Below, piece by piece: positions 54,783 through 64,000 of a DNA stretch of 64,000 nt. Numbering within the stretch: position 1 is the stretch's first letter; each line of letters starts with the position of its first letter. The notes under the pieces are model-generated. The model saw nothing but the letters and a program-made list of their open reading frames with translations. It was not told the DNA's origin and ran no database searches. The stretch comes from Acinetobacter bereziniae LMG 1003 = CIP 70.12 (GTDB lineage: Bacteria > Pseudomonadota > Gammaproteobacteria > Pseudomonadales > Moraxellaceae), in contig NZ_KB849756.1 of assembly GCF_000368925.1 (NCBI RefSeq), positions 819,429 through 883,428 on the forward strand, read 5' to 3'. A program made the translations under genes and the position numbers.

Positions 54783-54799
54783 AATTTAATGATGCTTAA

Positions 54800-54823
54800 A
54801 GCTCACCTTGGTGGGCTTTTTTT
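54800..54823 (+). terminator. Terminator of the rluE-like gene
   Basis: AGCTCACC pairs (one G-T) with GGTGGGCT, then seven T residues. Confidence 0.8.
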
Positions 54824-54900
54824 ATGATTGTATGGGGGCGGTATTTAATTGAACAACATTGAATTTAAATTAAATAAAGATAAGAAGAAACTCAAATGAA

Positions 54901-54926
54901 AAAATCGGTGCCTAAGCACCGATTTT
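54901..54926 (-). terminator. Terminator of monomeric idh
   Basis: AAAATCGGTGC pairs with its complement around CTAA; T residues follow on the minus strand. It lies 22 bp after the idh stop. Confidence 0.82.
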
Positions 54927-54948
54927 TATCTATGAATTGATTGGTTTA

Positions 54949-57180
54949 CTAGATTTTTTCTAGCACTGCATTCAGTGTAGCACTTGGGCGCATTACAGCT
55001 TCAACTTTGGCTGTGTCTACAGCATAGTAGCCACCAATATCTGCTGGTTTACCTTGAACTGCTGCAAGTTCAGCAATGATTTTTTCCTCATTGTCCGCTA
55101 ACGCTTGTGCAAGAGGTGCAAATTTTGCTTTTAATTCTGCATCTTCTTCTTGTTCAGTCAAAGCTTCAGCCCAGAACTTCGCAAGATAGAAATGGCTACC
55201 ACGGTTATCCAACTCACCTGTACGACGTGACGGTGATTTGTCATTGTCGAGCAACTTGCCAGTCGCTTGGTCTAAAGTCTTCGCAAGTAGTTTCGCACGT
55301 GCGTTGTCTTCTTTAATACCCATTTCTTCTAAAGAAACAGCCAATGCCAAGAACTCACCAAGAGAATCCCAACGTAAATGGTTTTCTTCTACAAGTTGTT
55401 GTACGTGTTTAGGCGCTGAACCACCCGCACCTGTTTCGTACATACCACCACCCGCCATTAACGGAACGATAGACAACATTTTCGCAGAAGTACCCAATTC
55501 CATAATTGGGAACAAGTCTGTGAGGTAATCACGCAAGATGTTACCAGTTACAGAAATCGTATCTAAACCACGCGCAACACGCTCAAGTGTATAACGCATC
55601 GCACGAACTTGAGACATGATTTGAATATCAAGACCCGTTGTATCATGCTCTTTCAAGTATTTTTGTACTTTCTTGATCAATTCATTTTCATGTGGACGGT
55701 ATGGGTCAAGCCAGAAAATTGCAGGCATACCAGAGTTACGCGCACGAGTTACAGCAAGTTTTACCCAGTCACGAATTGGTGCATCTTTCACCTGACACAT
55801 ACGCCAGATATCGCCTTCCTCAACATTTTGTGACATCAAAACTTCACCAGTTTCTAGGTCAGTGATGTTTGCAACACCAGCAGCTGAAACTTCAAAAGTT
55901 TTGTCATGAGAACCGTATTCTTCAGCTTTTTGCGCCATCAAACCTACGTTTGGCACAGTACCCATCGTACGTGGGTCAAAATTACCATTCCATTTGCAGA
56001 AATTAATCATTTCTTGGTAAATACGGGCAAAAGTAGATTCAGGCATTACTGCTTTACAGTCATAAGGTTTGCCATCAGCACCCCACATTTTACCACCACC
56101 ACGGATCATGGCAGGCATTGACGCATCAACAATGACATCATTTGGTGAATGGAAGTTTGTGATGCCCTTTGCAGAATCCACCATTGCCAATGCAGGACGG
56201 TGTTCTTGGCAAGCATGAAGATCTTCAATGATTTCTTCACGTAGAGATGTTGGTAAAGTCGCGATTTTTTCGTATAGACCCGCCATACCGTTATTCACGT
56301 TGATGCCGAGCTCATCAAACAATTTACCGTGTTTTTCAAAAGCATCTTTGTAATAAATTTTCACACAGTGACCGAATACGATCGGATGTGAAACTTTCAT
56401 CATGGTTGCTTTTACGTGTAAAGAGAACAAAATCCCTGCTTCACGGCAATCTTCAAGTTCTTTTTCATAGAAATCACACAGTGCTTTCTTGCTCATGAAC
56501 ATTGAATCAATCACTTCACCATCTTGAAGTGCAACTTTTGGCTTAAGTACAATGGTTTCGCCTGTTGTTGTAATTAATTCCATTTTCACATTGCGCGCAC
56601 GGTCAAGTGTCATTGACTTTTCACCGTGGTAGAAATCACCTTCATCCATGTGAGAAACATGAGTTTGCGACCACTGTTTCCACTCACCCATAGAGTGCGG
56701 GTGTTTTTTCGCATAGTTTTTAACAGCAGCAGGCGCACGGCGGTCAGAGTTACCTTCACGCAATACTGGGTTTACTGCTGAACCAAGACATTTGCTATAA
56801 CGGGTCTTGATTGCTTTTTCTTCTTCAGTAGTCGGATTTTCAGGATAATCAGGGATTGCATAACCCTTAGACTGAAGTTCCTTAATGCAAGCTGTTAACT
56901 GAGCAACAGAAGCACTGATGTTCGGGAGTTTGATAATATTAGTGTCTGGATCTTGAGTAAGACGACCTAACTGTGCAAGGTTGTCAGATACCTTCTGTTC
57001 ATCGCTTAAATAGTCCGCGAATTCAGCGAGGACACGTGCAGCTACAGAGATATCAGTTTTGACAATCTCTACGCCAGCTGGCTTAGTAAAGGTCTCAATG
57101 ATCGGCAGTAGCGAATAAGTCGCCAATAGTGGCGCCTCGTCAGTCAGTGTGTAAATGATTGTTGACTTTCCACCAGCCAT
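54949..57180 (-). CDS. idh: NADP-dependent isocitrate dehydrogenase, monomeric
   Basis: A 743-aa monomeric IDH; the family is about 740 aa. The N-terminus MAGGKSTIIYTLTDEAP and the regions NPVLREGNSDRRAP, DEGDFYHGEKSMTL and GGGMYETGAGGSAPKHVQQ are diagnostic. It performs the same reaction as icd, and in cold-adapted or aerobic gamma-proteobacteria both may be present. Expression of the two isozymes may differ by growth condition, which is family knowledge. Confidence 0.96.
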   Translation of the reverse strand: MAGGKSTIIYTLTDEAPLLATYSLLPIIETFTKPAGVEIVKTDISVAARVLAEFADYLSDEQKVSDNLAQLGRLTQDPDTNIIKLPNISASVAQLTACIKELQSKGYAIPDYPENPTTEEEKAIKTRYSKCLGSAVNPVLREGNSDRRAPAAVKNYAKKHPHSMGEWKQWSQTHVSHMDEGDFYHGEKSMTLDRARNVKMELITTTGETIVLKPKVALQDGEVIDSMFMSKKALCDFYEKELEDCREAGILFSLHVKATMMKVSHPIVFGHCVKIYYKDAFEKHGKLFDELGINVNNGMAGLYEKIATLPTSLREEIIEDLHACQEHRPALAMVDSAKGITNFHSPNDVIVDASMPAMIRGGGKMWGADGKPYDCKAVMPESTFARIYQEMINFCKWNGNFDPRTMGTVPNVGLMAQKAEEYGSHDKTFEVSAAGVANITDLETGEVLMSQNVEEGDIWRMCQVKDAPIRDWVKLAVTRARNSGMPAIFWLDPYRPHENELIKKVQKYLKEHDTTGLDIQIMSQVRAMRYTLERVARGLDTISVTGNILRDYLTDLFPIMELGTSAKMLSIVPLMAGGGMYETGAGGSAPKHVQQLVEENHLRWDSLGEFLALAVSLEEMGIKEDNARAKLLAKTLDQATGKLLDNDKSPSRRTGELDNRGSHFYLAKFWAEALTEQEEDAELKAKFAPLAQALADNEEKIIAELAAVQGKPADIGGYYAVDTAKVEAVMRPSATLNAVLEKI

Positions 57181-57772
57181 ATATAGCCCCTTGCTGTTGA
57201 TTGTGTTTTTGAGAACCGAGCTTGTGACCCGACTCCTACGAACCGATTTGCTTAAAATTAACCCTGAGAGTATCAGCCTTCATGCTATGAGAGTCAACGC
57301 AAGATCTGTGATAACGACATTTCGAAAAAAAATGGTACATCACAAATATTGCATCAAAGCGAATATTTGCACAAAAAATAAGCATTTTTAATAAAAATCA
57401 TCAATATTCTGGAAATTAACACAAATTTATAACATCAGCAGATTCATTTTTTAAAATAAATATAGGATCCACGCTGGATTGCGCTCAATCAGTTCAAAAC
57501 GGAGACTGCTAAAAAATTGAAAAGTATTCATAGAATAAATACCCAATAAACTCTGCTTATCACACTTATATGGACTTTGAGTAAGATCGTGACCAAGATT
57601 GATTAACTTATACTCACAAAACAACAATACTTTTACCTTAATGTTTAGATAAAAAATCGTTATTAATAAATAATATGTTTATTTTTTCACCTTATTTTTT
57701 AATGAAAGAATAAATCTAATGTCATCAGGTCTTCGTATTTCCCAAAACTAATATTAAAACTTTAGAGGTAAT
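57181..57772. other. Divergent promoter region, idh / fadE
   Basis: 592 AT-rich bases without a gene. No clear FadR-like palindrome or hairpin was found. Confidence 0.4.
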
Positions 57773-60235
57773 ATGTTTATGCTGTTACTCATTGCGATAC
57801 TTATTCAAATTATCACACTTTGGGCTATTTTCTTTTTCGCGCTGTCTCGAAACATAGGGGCTGTGATCATCATAGTGATTTCCATCTTAGCTGCATTGAT
57901 CAGCCCATGGTCTCTGATCATTGGTCTTCCACTGATTTTAATCAGTCTGGTGTTAGTCATTGAACCGTTGCGAATGCAAGTATTGACCAAGCCTGCCTAC
58001 AATACGCTTGCCAATGCGATGCCAAGTATGAGCACCACTGAACGTGAAGCGCTTGATGCAGGTACCAGTTGGTGGGAAAAAGAATTGTTTATGGGTGCAC
58101 CCGATTGGGAAAAATTCAATGATTACCCTTATCCGACACTTTCAAAAGAAGAGCAATCATTTTTAGATAACGAAGTTGAACAACTGTGTCAATTATTGAA
58201 TGAGTGGGAAATCCATCAAAATAAAGACTTAAATGAACAAACTTGGCAATTCATTAAAGAAAAAGGCTTTTTTGGACTGATCATCCCCAAAGAATATGGT
58301 GGACGTGAATTCACTTCATTTGCTCAAAGCCGAATTATGAGCAAGATTGCATCTCGCTCATTGACTGCGGCAGTGACATGTATGGTGCCAAATTCATTGG
58401 GTCCTGGTGAGTTATTGCTCAACTACGGAACTGACGAACAAAAAAATCGTTATCTTCCTGGCTTAGCCAAAGGTGAAGAAATTCCATGCTTTGGTTTGAC
58501 CAGTCCAGAAGCTGGTTCTGATGCTGGGGCAATTCCAGATACAGGCGTTGTATGTTATGGCGATTTTGAAGGACAACAAACCCTCGGTTTAAAGATGAAT
58601 TTCTCCAAACGCTGGATTACCTTAGCACCAGTCGCCACTGTAGTCGGTTTAGCCTTTAAACTTTATGATCCCGAAGGGCTATTGGGGGATAAAAGCAAAA
58701 CTGAATATGGCATCACTTGTGCGCTTATTCCTGCATCTCATGAAGGCGTTGTTGTAGGACCTCGCCACCATCCGGGCGGTTCACCCTTTATGAATGGTAC
58801 GGTTGAAGGACGAGACGTTTTTATTCCAATCGACTGGATCATTGGTGGTGCTGAAAACGCAGGTAAAGGTTGGCGAATGTTGATGGAATGTCTTGCCGTC
58901 GGACGAGGAATTTCACTGCCTGCCCTATCTACCGCAGCCAGTGAAATGACCTATTTATCTGTCGGTGCATTTGCAAAAATTCGTCAACAATTCAAGCTTT
59001 CGGTAGGTCAGTTTGAAGGGGTACAAGAAGTTAGCAGTGAAATCGTCAGTAGTACTTATAAACTTGAAGCTTTCCGTTATTTAGTCACCTGTGGGCTTAA
59101 TCAAGGAGGTAAGCCTGCTGTGATGACAGCAATGGCAAAATACTATGCAACTGAGACCATGCGTAAACTGGTCAATCATGGTATGGACATTACAGGCGGT
59201 CGTGGTATTCAACAAGGTCCACGCAACTTCCTTGCCAATATGTACCAAGCTATTCCAATTTCGATTACGGTCGAGGGTGCAAATATTTTAAGTCGTTCCC
59301 TCATGATCTTTGGACAAGGTTCTATGCGCTGTCACCCCTATTTGTTTGAAGAGCTACAACTTTTACAAGCTGAGGATAAAAATGTGGCTCTCGAAACCTT
59401 TAATACCATGCTCTACCAGCATTTAGGTTATACCTTGAACCGAGCTGCCCGAGCATTTACATATGGTTGGTTTGGTTCAAGCCAGCATCGACCAGATTCC
59501 GCAGACAAGTTTACTCAACCTTATTACAAAATCATCAATCGCTTGAGTGCTGACTTTGCACTGACTGCGGATATGTGCTTAGGGCTTTTAGCTGGAGATA
59601 TTAAACGTAAAGAAATGCTTTCAGGGCGATTAGCCGATATTCATTCACATATGTTCATTGCAACGGCGATTCTCAAATTTTATGAACATGGTCAAAGAAG
59701 TGAAGCCGAACAATTACATGCCCAACTTGCTTTAGATGAAACGCTTTATCTGGCACAAGAAGCATTTTTCGGCTTGTTTGATAATTTCCCGATTCCAATC
59801 GCCTCAGGTCTGGTGAAGTTTGTTTGCTTCCCATTCGGTAGACCACTCAAAAAACCAAGTGATCGTCAAAAGAGTGAAGCTGCTGAATTGATCATGCAGA
59901 ACAATCCATTCCGTGATTATCTAAAAACTCAAGTCTATTATTCGGTTAATCCTCAGGATGCCTTTGGTCGAATGGAAGCAACCTTTAATCTACTGACAAC
60001 AGTAGAAAATGAGTGGAATCACTTTAAAAAGGCGGAATCTAAAGGTGAATATCAAGGTCTTACATTTGAGGAACGTTTGGCTGATGCAGTCAGTCGTGGG
60101 GCAATTCAGCAAGATCTTGCAAATAAGTTGGCGGAATATAATGCGTTACGCTATGACAGTATGCTCACCGATATTTTTGACGAAAAACTGGAACGCGTAT
60201 TGGAACTAGATAACCCCCATCTTCATCAAACATAG
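57773..60235 (+). CDS. fadE: Acyl-CoA dehydrogenase, membrane-anchored
   Basis: An 820-aa enzyme for the first step of beta-oxidation; E. coli FadE is about 814 aa. Two N-terminal membrane segments (residues ~2-65) lead to the acyl-CoA dehydrogenase domain: GFFGLIIPKEYGGREF, CFGLTSPEAGSDAGAI, FSKRWITLAPVATVVG, DITGGRGIQQGPRN and ITVEGANILSRSL. The C-terminal DUF1974-type region of FadE is present. GAGG lies five bases before the ATG. It stands alone, closed by a terminator. Confidence 0.95.
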   Translation: MFMLLLIAILIQIITLWAIFFFALSRNIGAVIIIVISILAALISPWSLIIGLPLILISLVLVIEPLRMQVLTKPAYNTLANAMPSMSTTEREALDAGTSWWEKELFMGAPDWEKFNDYPYPTLSKEEQSFLDNEVEQLCQLLNEWEIHQNKDLNEQTWQFIKEKGFFGLIIPKEYGGREFTSFAQSRIMSKIASRSLTAAVTCMVPNSLGPGELLLNYGTDEQKNRYLPGLAKGEEIPCFGLTSPEAGSDAGAIPDTGVVCYGDFEGQQTLGLKMNFSKRWITLAPVATVVGLAFKLYDPEGLLGDKSKTEYGITCALIPASHEGVVVGPRHHPGGSPFMNGTVEGRDVFIPIDWIIGGAENAGKGWRMLMECLAVGRGISLPALSTAASEMTYLSVGAFAKIRQQFKLSVGQFEGVQEVSSEIVSSTYKLEAFRYLVTCGLNQGGKPAVMTAMAKYYATETMRKLVNHGMDITGGRGIQQGPRNFLANMYQAIPISITVEGANILSRSLMIFGQGSMRCHPYLFEELQLLQAEDKNVALETFNTMLYQHLGYTLNRAARAFTYGWFGSSQHRPDSADKFTQPYYKIINRLSADFALTADMCLGLLAGDIKRKEMLSGRLADIHSHMFIATAILKFYEHGQRSEAEQLHAQLALDETLYLAQEAFFGLFDNFPIPIASGLVKFVCFPFGRPLKKPSDRQKSEAAELIMQNNPFRDYLKTQVYYSVNPQDAFGRMEATFNLLTTVENEWNHFKKAESKGEYQGLTFEERLADAVSRGAIQQDLANKLAEYNALRYDSMLTDIFDEKLERVLELDNPHLHQT

Positions 60236-60280
60236 AAATATTTGGGAATACACTATTCTCAATGCTATAAACTTTTATCA

Positions 60281-60307
60281 AAAGCAGTGAATCACCTTCA
60301 CTGCTTT
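60281..60307 (+). terminator. fadE terminator
   Basis: AAAGCAGTGA and TCACTGCTTT pair around ATCACCT, followed by T residues. Confidence 0.85.
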
Positions 60308-60383
60308 TTCTTAGACCTATTGCCAATGGGGGCATTAAACTATTTCAGTATAGTGTCAAAAATACAACAGCACAGGAAAAACG

Positions 60384-60776
60384 ATGATGTCTAAACAAGA
60401 TTATGAAAATGGCTTAAAAGTCCGTACAGAAGTGATGGGTGAAAGTTTTGTCAAACGTGCCCAAGACAATACTGTGCCTTTTACACAACCACTGCAAGAC
60501 TGGATAAATGAGCATGCATGGGGCTCGACTTGGCAACGTGAAGATGTATTGCCTCGTAAATATCGCTCATTGATTACCATCGCATTTCTGGTTGCACAAA
60601 AAAGTCCAACTGAACTTAAAGGTCATATTCGTGGTGCTTTAAACAATGGTGCAAGCGTAGAAGAAATACAGGAAGTTCTTTTACACAGCCTTCCTTACTG
60701 TGGCGCACCGACAACTCAAGAAGCTTTTCGAGCTGCACTTGAAGTCATCAACGAATACCAAAGCCAGCTGTCTTAG
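60384..60776 (+). CDS. Carboxymuconolactone decarboxylase family protein
   Basis: A 130-aa CMD-fold protein: KVRTEVMGESFVKRAQ, EDVLPRKYRSLITIAFLVAQ, ELKGHIRGALNNGASVEEI, LPYCGAPTTQEAFRAAL. The His of GHIRGAL and the region LLHSLPYCG match gamma-carboxymuconolactone decarboxylases such as PcaC. No pca genes lie nearby, so the true substrate is unknown. AGGA lies six bases before the ATG. Confidence 0.88.
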   Translation: MMSKQDYENGLKVRTEVMGESFVKRAQDNTVPFTQPLQDWINEHAWGSTWQREDVLPRKYRSLITIAFLVAQKSPTELKGHIRGALNNGASVEEIQEVLLHSLPYCGAPTTQEAFRAALEVINEYQSQLS

Positions 60777-60839
60777 TTTTATAGAGCTTTGCTTTTGATC
60801 AATCGTCGATATTTACAAGATATATCTACGATTGAATCA

Positions 60840-61106
60840 TTAGTTCCAAAACACATTGAACGTATAAAAAAACTCATCGACTTCAAAACGAATGTGATAA
60901 CCCAATTGTGTCAACTCGGAAGATAGTGCTCGTATATCTTCTAAGGCTAAATGCTTGGGTAAAACTGTAAATACTGCGGTATTGCCCTGCTTTGCATTTT
61001 CTTCAATCATTTGAGCAAGGCGAATCTTATATAATTCGATATTGAGATTTGAGTTTGCTGCCAGCTGTTTTGCATCATCGGCATGAATAAACATTTTTAT
61101 TTCCAT
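60840..61106 (-). CDS. Small unknown soluble protein
   Basis: An 88-aa protein (84 aa from the Met at 61094, which has GGAA upstream). Alternating helix/strand pattern (YKIRLAQMIEENAKQGN, AVFTVLPKHLALEDIRAL, HIRFEVDEFFYTF). I do not recognise it. It is convergent with the CMD gene; an imperfect inverted repeat at 60799-60835 lies between them. Confidence 0.55.
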   Translation of the reverse strand: MEIKMFIHADDAKQLAANSNLNIELYKIRLAQMIEENAKQGNTAVFTVLPKHLALEDIRALSSELTQLGYHIRFEVDEFFYTFNVFWN

Positions 61107-61330
61107 ATTTTTATTGCGGTCATTACAAGATATAAATAAAAGTAAAAATACGCTGTGTGGTTTGTGTTAGCTAAGATATCTTTAAAATTCAAATCAAAGC
61201 TAAGCTCGCTAGATCGATCAATTTACACATTTTTTTCAACAGGTCTGAGCGGTTTACATACGATCAATTCATAAAATTTAAAATAAATCCACTGCTTTAT
61301 TTGAATGAAATTTAACTTTTATGTTTAAAA

Positions 61331-61357
61331 AGTAAATGATAATTGTTATTATTTACT
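61331..61357. promoter_or_regulatory. Fur box
   Basis: AATGATAATTGTTATTATT at 61335-61353 closely follows the Fur consensus, and the wider 27-bp sequence is a near-perfect palindrome (AGTAAATGATAAT against its complement). It lies 32 bp before the 61389 start, where it would block transcription when iron is plentiful. Confidence 0.85.
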
Positions 61358-61388
61358 TAATTTTTAACCTTTATTGATTTGATTGCCT

Positions 61389-61742
61389 ATGAATAGCCAG
61401 ACTGAACTCGATGCGCTGAATGCATCAGTTTCAACTCCGACTGTCTCTGCACGAGCTAAATCCACACCCTCCCTGTTAAAATACCGCTTCATGATTTTTT
61501 ATCGATTTGCCTTAGCAATTTTAGGTGGCTATTTACTTGCCTCTTTGTCCGCTATGGTGATCGCAAAAACTTTTGCAGATTATCGAGCCTCAGCTGCGAT
61601 GGCATCTACCCTACTTGCTTTCTGTATTCATTGCGCCGCTTTCATTTGGGTATTTATGGTCAACAAAACCTTTAAAGCCAGTTTAGGGATCGTTGTTCCA
61701 TGCATCATTTTATTGATCATTTTAAAAATGATGGGGAACTAA
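61389..61742 (+). CDS. DUF3649-type small membrane protein
   Basis: About 117 aa from ATG 61389; an upstream TTG at 61383 would add two residues. Three hydrophobic segments (FYRFALAILGGYLLASLSAM, STLLAFCIHCAAFIWVFMV, GIVVPCIILLIILKMMG). DUF3649, PepSY and DUF3325 genes occur together beside siderophore receptors in Pseudomonas and Acinetobacter. It is first in that operon here, one base before the PepSY gene and under the Fur box. Confidence 0.82.
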   Translation: MNSQTELDALNASVSTPTVSARAKSTPSLLKYRFMIFYRFALAILGGYLLASLSAMVIAKTFADYRASAAMASTLLAFCIHCAAFIWVFMVNKTFKASLGIVVPCIILLIILKMMGN

Positions 61743-61743
61743 C

Positions 61744-63480
61744 ATGCGTGTAGATGCAAAAGTTGAAGGTCCACGTCAATCCATGTCTTGGCTACATACA
61801 TGGGCAAGTCTAATTTTGGGTTGGTTACTCTATGCGATTTTTTTAACCGGAACATTGAGCTTTTTTCAGTCAGAAATTTCTGTTTGGATGAAACCTGAAA
61901 CTCACCAATCTGTTCCAAGCTCATCGCAATTACAACAAACTCAAGTTGCTTTAAATTATTTACAGAAGAATTATCCCGATGCAGGCAGTTGGACCATCCA
62001 ATTACCAAATTCGAGACAAACCACCACTGAGTTAAACATCCGCAAACAAGGTGAAGATTTACAAGCCCGCCGTGGTGGTGAACGCATCACCATTGACAGT
62101 GCAACAGGTCAAGTTATCGAAGCACGAGACACTCGGGGTGGTGGTTTTCTTTATCGCTTTCACTTTGAACTCTATGGCGTAGATCGGATTTGGGCACGTT
62201 GGTTAGTCGGTCTAGCAACCATGTTAATGTTTGTTGCGATCATCAGTGGCATCATTACACATAAAAAAATCTTTAAAGATTTCTTTACTTTCCGTTCTGG
62301 GAAAGGACAACGCTCTTGGTTAGATGCACACAATGCTACAGCGGTTTTTGCACTTCCTTTTCATATCATGATCACATTTAGTGGTCTGTTATTGCTCATG
62401 TTTATGTTTATGCCTTGGGGGATCAACCAAGTTTATGAAGATCGACAAGAGTTTTTTCAGGAAATGCGTGGTGGTGTTCAACAGAATAATACACGTAATC
62501 GAACAACAGAAAATCGTAACGGAACTGCAAACACAGCTCAAGGGCAAAGTGGTCAAGCTCAACAAACTGCGGGCAATGAACAACGTTCACGTGGTGAAAG
62601 ACGTGCTAAACATCAACAAGAAGCTGGACAGCCCGCAGCACTCACTGATTTAGCACCAATTATTGCAAATGCACAAACCCAGTGGAAAGATAATCCAATT
62701 GCGTCAATCCAGATCATTGCACCAAACACTACCAATGCAAGCATTGAACTTAGAGCACTTTATGCAAAAAGTGTAATACAACGTGGTGTATATCCTGTTT
62801 TAAAGTTTGATGGTGTTACGGGGAAAGACATCTCTGATGATCTACAAGCCAGAAATACTTCTGTTCCAATGGGTATCTACAACGTTGTGACTGTCTTACA
62901 TGAAGCACGTGGACTAGATTTGACTTTCCGCTGGTTATTGTTCTTTTCTGGTGTTCTGGGCACTTTAATGGTGGCTACGGGCTTGATCTTGTGGTGTGTA
63001 AAAAGAGCGCCTCAACAGCAAAAACAAGGTTATAAATCTTTTGGCTATCGCTTTGTAGAGGTCATGAATATTGCTGCAGTGATTGGATTACCGATTGCTT
63101 GTGCAGCTTATTTCTATGCCAATCGTTTTATTCCTTTTGAAGTAGAAGCACGTCTAAACTGGGAAATTCGTGCCTTCTTTATCGCATGGCTTGCAAGTTT
63201 AATTTATGCGGCAATCCGACCACATCGTCAGGCTTGGTTAGAACTTTTAATGCTGGCAACCATTGCCTATGCCCTGTTACCACTCATTAATTTTATGACA
63301 GGCGGTCAAGCACTTTGGAACAGTATTGCCAATGGTCAATGGATGATTGCATCTTTTGATTTAATGACATGGGCAATCGCAATTTTGTTTTTCTTGTCAT
63401 TTTATAAAGTCAAAAAACATAAAGGGCTTCCAGTCAAAAAAGCTAAAAATGTACCAGCAACCAAGGAGATCGCTGTATGA
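61744..63480 (+). CDS. PepSY-associated TM protein (iron-uptake type)
   Basis: A 578-aa inner-membrane protein of the PepSY_TM family. Four or more membrane segments: WASLILGWLLYAIFLTGTLSF near the start, LVGLATMLMFVAIISGIITHKK, FHIMITFSGLLLLMFMFMPW, then several near the C-terminus. SWLHTWASL and SWLDAHNATAVFALPFH contain the conserved His residues. A long Gln/Asn/Arg-rich loop lies at about 240-300. PiuB-type members may reduce ferric siderophores or haem at the membrane. It overlaps the next gene (ATGA), so the three are an operon. Confidence 0.87.
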   Translation: MRVDAKVEGPRQSMSWLHTWASLILGWLLYAIFLTGTLSFFQSEISVWMKPETHQSVPSSSQLQQTQVALNYLQKNYPDAGSWTIQLPNSRQTTTELNIRKQGEDLQARRGGERITIDSATGQVIEARDTRGGGFLYRFHFELYGVDRIWARWLVGLATMLMFVAIISGIITHKKIFKDFFTFRSGKGQRSWLDAHNATAVFALPFHIMITFSGLLLLMFMFMPWGINQVYEDRQEFFQEMRGGVQQNNTRNRTTENRNGTANTAQGQSGQAQQTAGNEQRSRGERRAKHQQEAGQPAALTDLAPIIANAQTQWKDNPIASIQIIAPNTTNASIELRALYAKSVIQRGVYPVLKFDGVTGKDISDDLQARNTSVPMGIYNVVTVLHEARGLDLTFRWLLFFSGVLGTLMVATGLILWCVKRAPQQQKQGYKSFGYRFVEVMNIAAVIGLPIACAAYFYANRFIPFEVEARLNWEIRAFFIAWLASLIYAAIRPHRQAWLELLMLATIAYALLPLINFMTGGQALWNSIANGQWMIASFDLMTWAIAILFFLSFYKVKKHKGLPVKKAKNVPATKEIAV

Positions 63481-63815
63481 TTTTCTTCTTATTGATTTGG
63501 TCTATATCCAGTTTAGCGATGATTGCACTTGCCAGCGTTATGTCAAAACATCAAAAACAAATTTATGGTCATGAATTAGCAAAAAAACCAACCCTATTTG
63601 CGACACTATCAGGTTGGGGCTTATTGTTCATCTCTTTAATCATCTGCTTAATGTCAGGAAAACCGAGTAGTATGCTGAGTCTATGGGTGGGCATACTCAC
63701 TTTTTCAGCATTATTCGTAGGATCATTGTTGAGCTATTACAGTACTAAAATAAAAACTGTAGCAATCATCTGCCTCATTGTAAGTTGTATTACAGGCATC
63801 ATCCTACTGGTCTAA
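63477..63815 (+). CDS. DUF3325-type small membrane protein
   Basis: A 112-aa protein with three or four membrane segments (FFLLIWSISSLAMIALASVM, LSGWGLLFISLIICLM, LWVGILTFSALFVGSLL). It starts in an ATGA overlap with the PepSY gene, a fixed partner for DUF3325. The function is unknown beyond iron-linked membrane context. Confidence 0.8.
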   Translation: MIFFLLIWSISSLAMIALASVMSKHQKQIYGHELAKKPTLFATLSGWGLLFISLIICLMSGKPSSMLSLWVGILTFSALFVGSLLSYYSTKIKTVAIICLIVSCITGIILLV

Positions 63816-63844
63816 ATTGTTTGGTCAAAATCAGTTATACTCTT

Positions 63845-63869
63845 AAGCCAATCTTAGATTGGCTTTTTT
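63845..63869 (+). terminator. Terminator of the PepSY operon
   Basis: AAGCCAATC and GATTGGCTT pair around TTA, followed by six T residues. Confidence 0.85.
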
Positions 63870-63903
63870 GTTAAAACTCTTTTGTCTTTACATTGGTATT
63901 TTT

Positions 63904-64000
63904 ATGTCTAAACCACTTTCAATCCCTTCAGAATTGTTAAATCGTGCTGCGATGGGAAATCCTGCTACACAATTTGAACTTGCTGAAATTTACATGCAAA
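63904..64000 (+). CDS. Sel1-repeat-like protein, N-terminal fragment (runs off right edge)
   Basis: Only 32 codons are in the window: MSKPLSIPSELLNRAAMG, then NPATQFELAEIYMQ. The pattern A-x-x-GN-x-x-x-Q-x-x-LA-x-x-Y is that of a Sel1/TPR-like repeat. The rest lies beyond the edge. Confidence 0.6.
   Translation, partial: MSKPLSIPSELLNRAAMGNPATQFELAEIYMQ

Noticed and set aside
57155..57391. 78-codon plus-strand frame
   Set aside because: Overlaps the 5' end of idh and the intergenic promoter region; no family pattern.
62381..62653. 90-codon plus-strand frame
   Set aside because: Out-of-frame shadow of the Gln/Arg-rich loop in the PepSY gene.

Overview
The window looks like an Acinetobacter chromosome. 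It is AT-rich by eye and carries gene sets typical of that genus: an lldP-lldR-lldD-dld lactate operon, both a dimeric and a monomeric NADP-isocitrate dehydrogenase, a membrane-anchored FadE, an FadH next to a tRNA-Ser(UGA), a two-partner-secretion exoprotein with an ESPR-type leader, and a DUF3649/PepSY/DUF3325 iron cluster. I cannot assign a species from the sequence alone.

Layout. (1) 1-5842, minus strand: a TpsB/CdiB-type transporter followed by the N-terminal 1342 codons of a giant TpsA/CdiA/FhaB-like exoprotein that runs off the left edge. (2) 6265-7239: a restriction-like nuclease gene broken by one in-frame TAA at the position of its catalytic glutamate. (3) 7404-36978: an integrated genomic island of about 29.6 kb, bounded by a 20-bp direct repeat of the tRNA-Ser 3' end. 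(4) 36965-37054: the intact tRNA-Ser. (5) 37153-64000: core chromosome with fadH, the lactate operon, a DMT exporter and LysR pair, argG, icd, an rluE-like gene, monomeric idh, fadE, a CMD-family gene, a Fur-box-preceded membrane cluster and the start of a Sel1-repeat gene.

The island reads as a defence island. From left to right it holds: a P4-type tyrosine integrase; a minus-strand two-gene unit of a single-chain SIR2-APAZ-Argonaute (1045 aa) and a small PD-(D/E)XK nuclease; a decayed second integrase; an AlpA regulator with an inovirus Gp2/YagK-like HUH protein and a co-transcribed unknown; a helicase IV-like protein with an inserted nuclease-like domain and a zinc ribbon; an XRE-ImmA/IrrE gene with an unknown partner; a type I restriction-modification operon of EcoR124I-like sizes; a YhfG-Fic pair; and a minus-strand block of plasmid/phage-type genes (RDF-like, YqaJ exonuclease, DUF932) with small envelope proteins.

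Two points stand out. The SIR2-pAgo fusion is followed 29 bp downstream by a separate nuclease gene with D41, E63-x-K65 and Q82 in place, and I do not recall that pairing. The hsdS gene is split into two overlapping frames by a 10-bp tandem repeat. Loss of one repeat unit would restore one 443-codon frame, so this type I system is probably phase-variable. The 12-bp TAEL-coding repeat of EcoR124I-type HsdS is also present.

In the core region the lactate genes work together: permease, GntR regulator, L- and D-lactate dehydrogenases, with two palindromic operator candidates upstream of lldP. The small membrane cluster at 61389-63815 is probably iron-regulated through the Fur box at 61331-61357.
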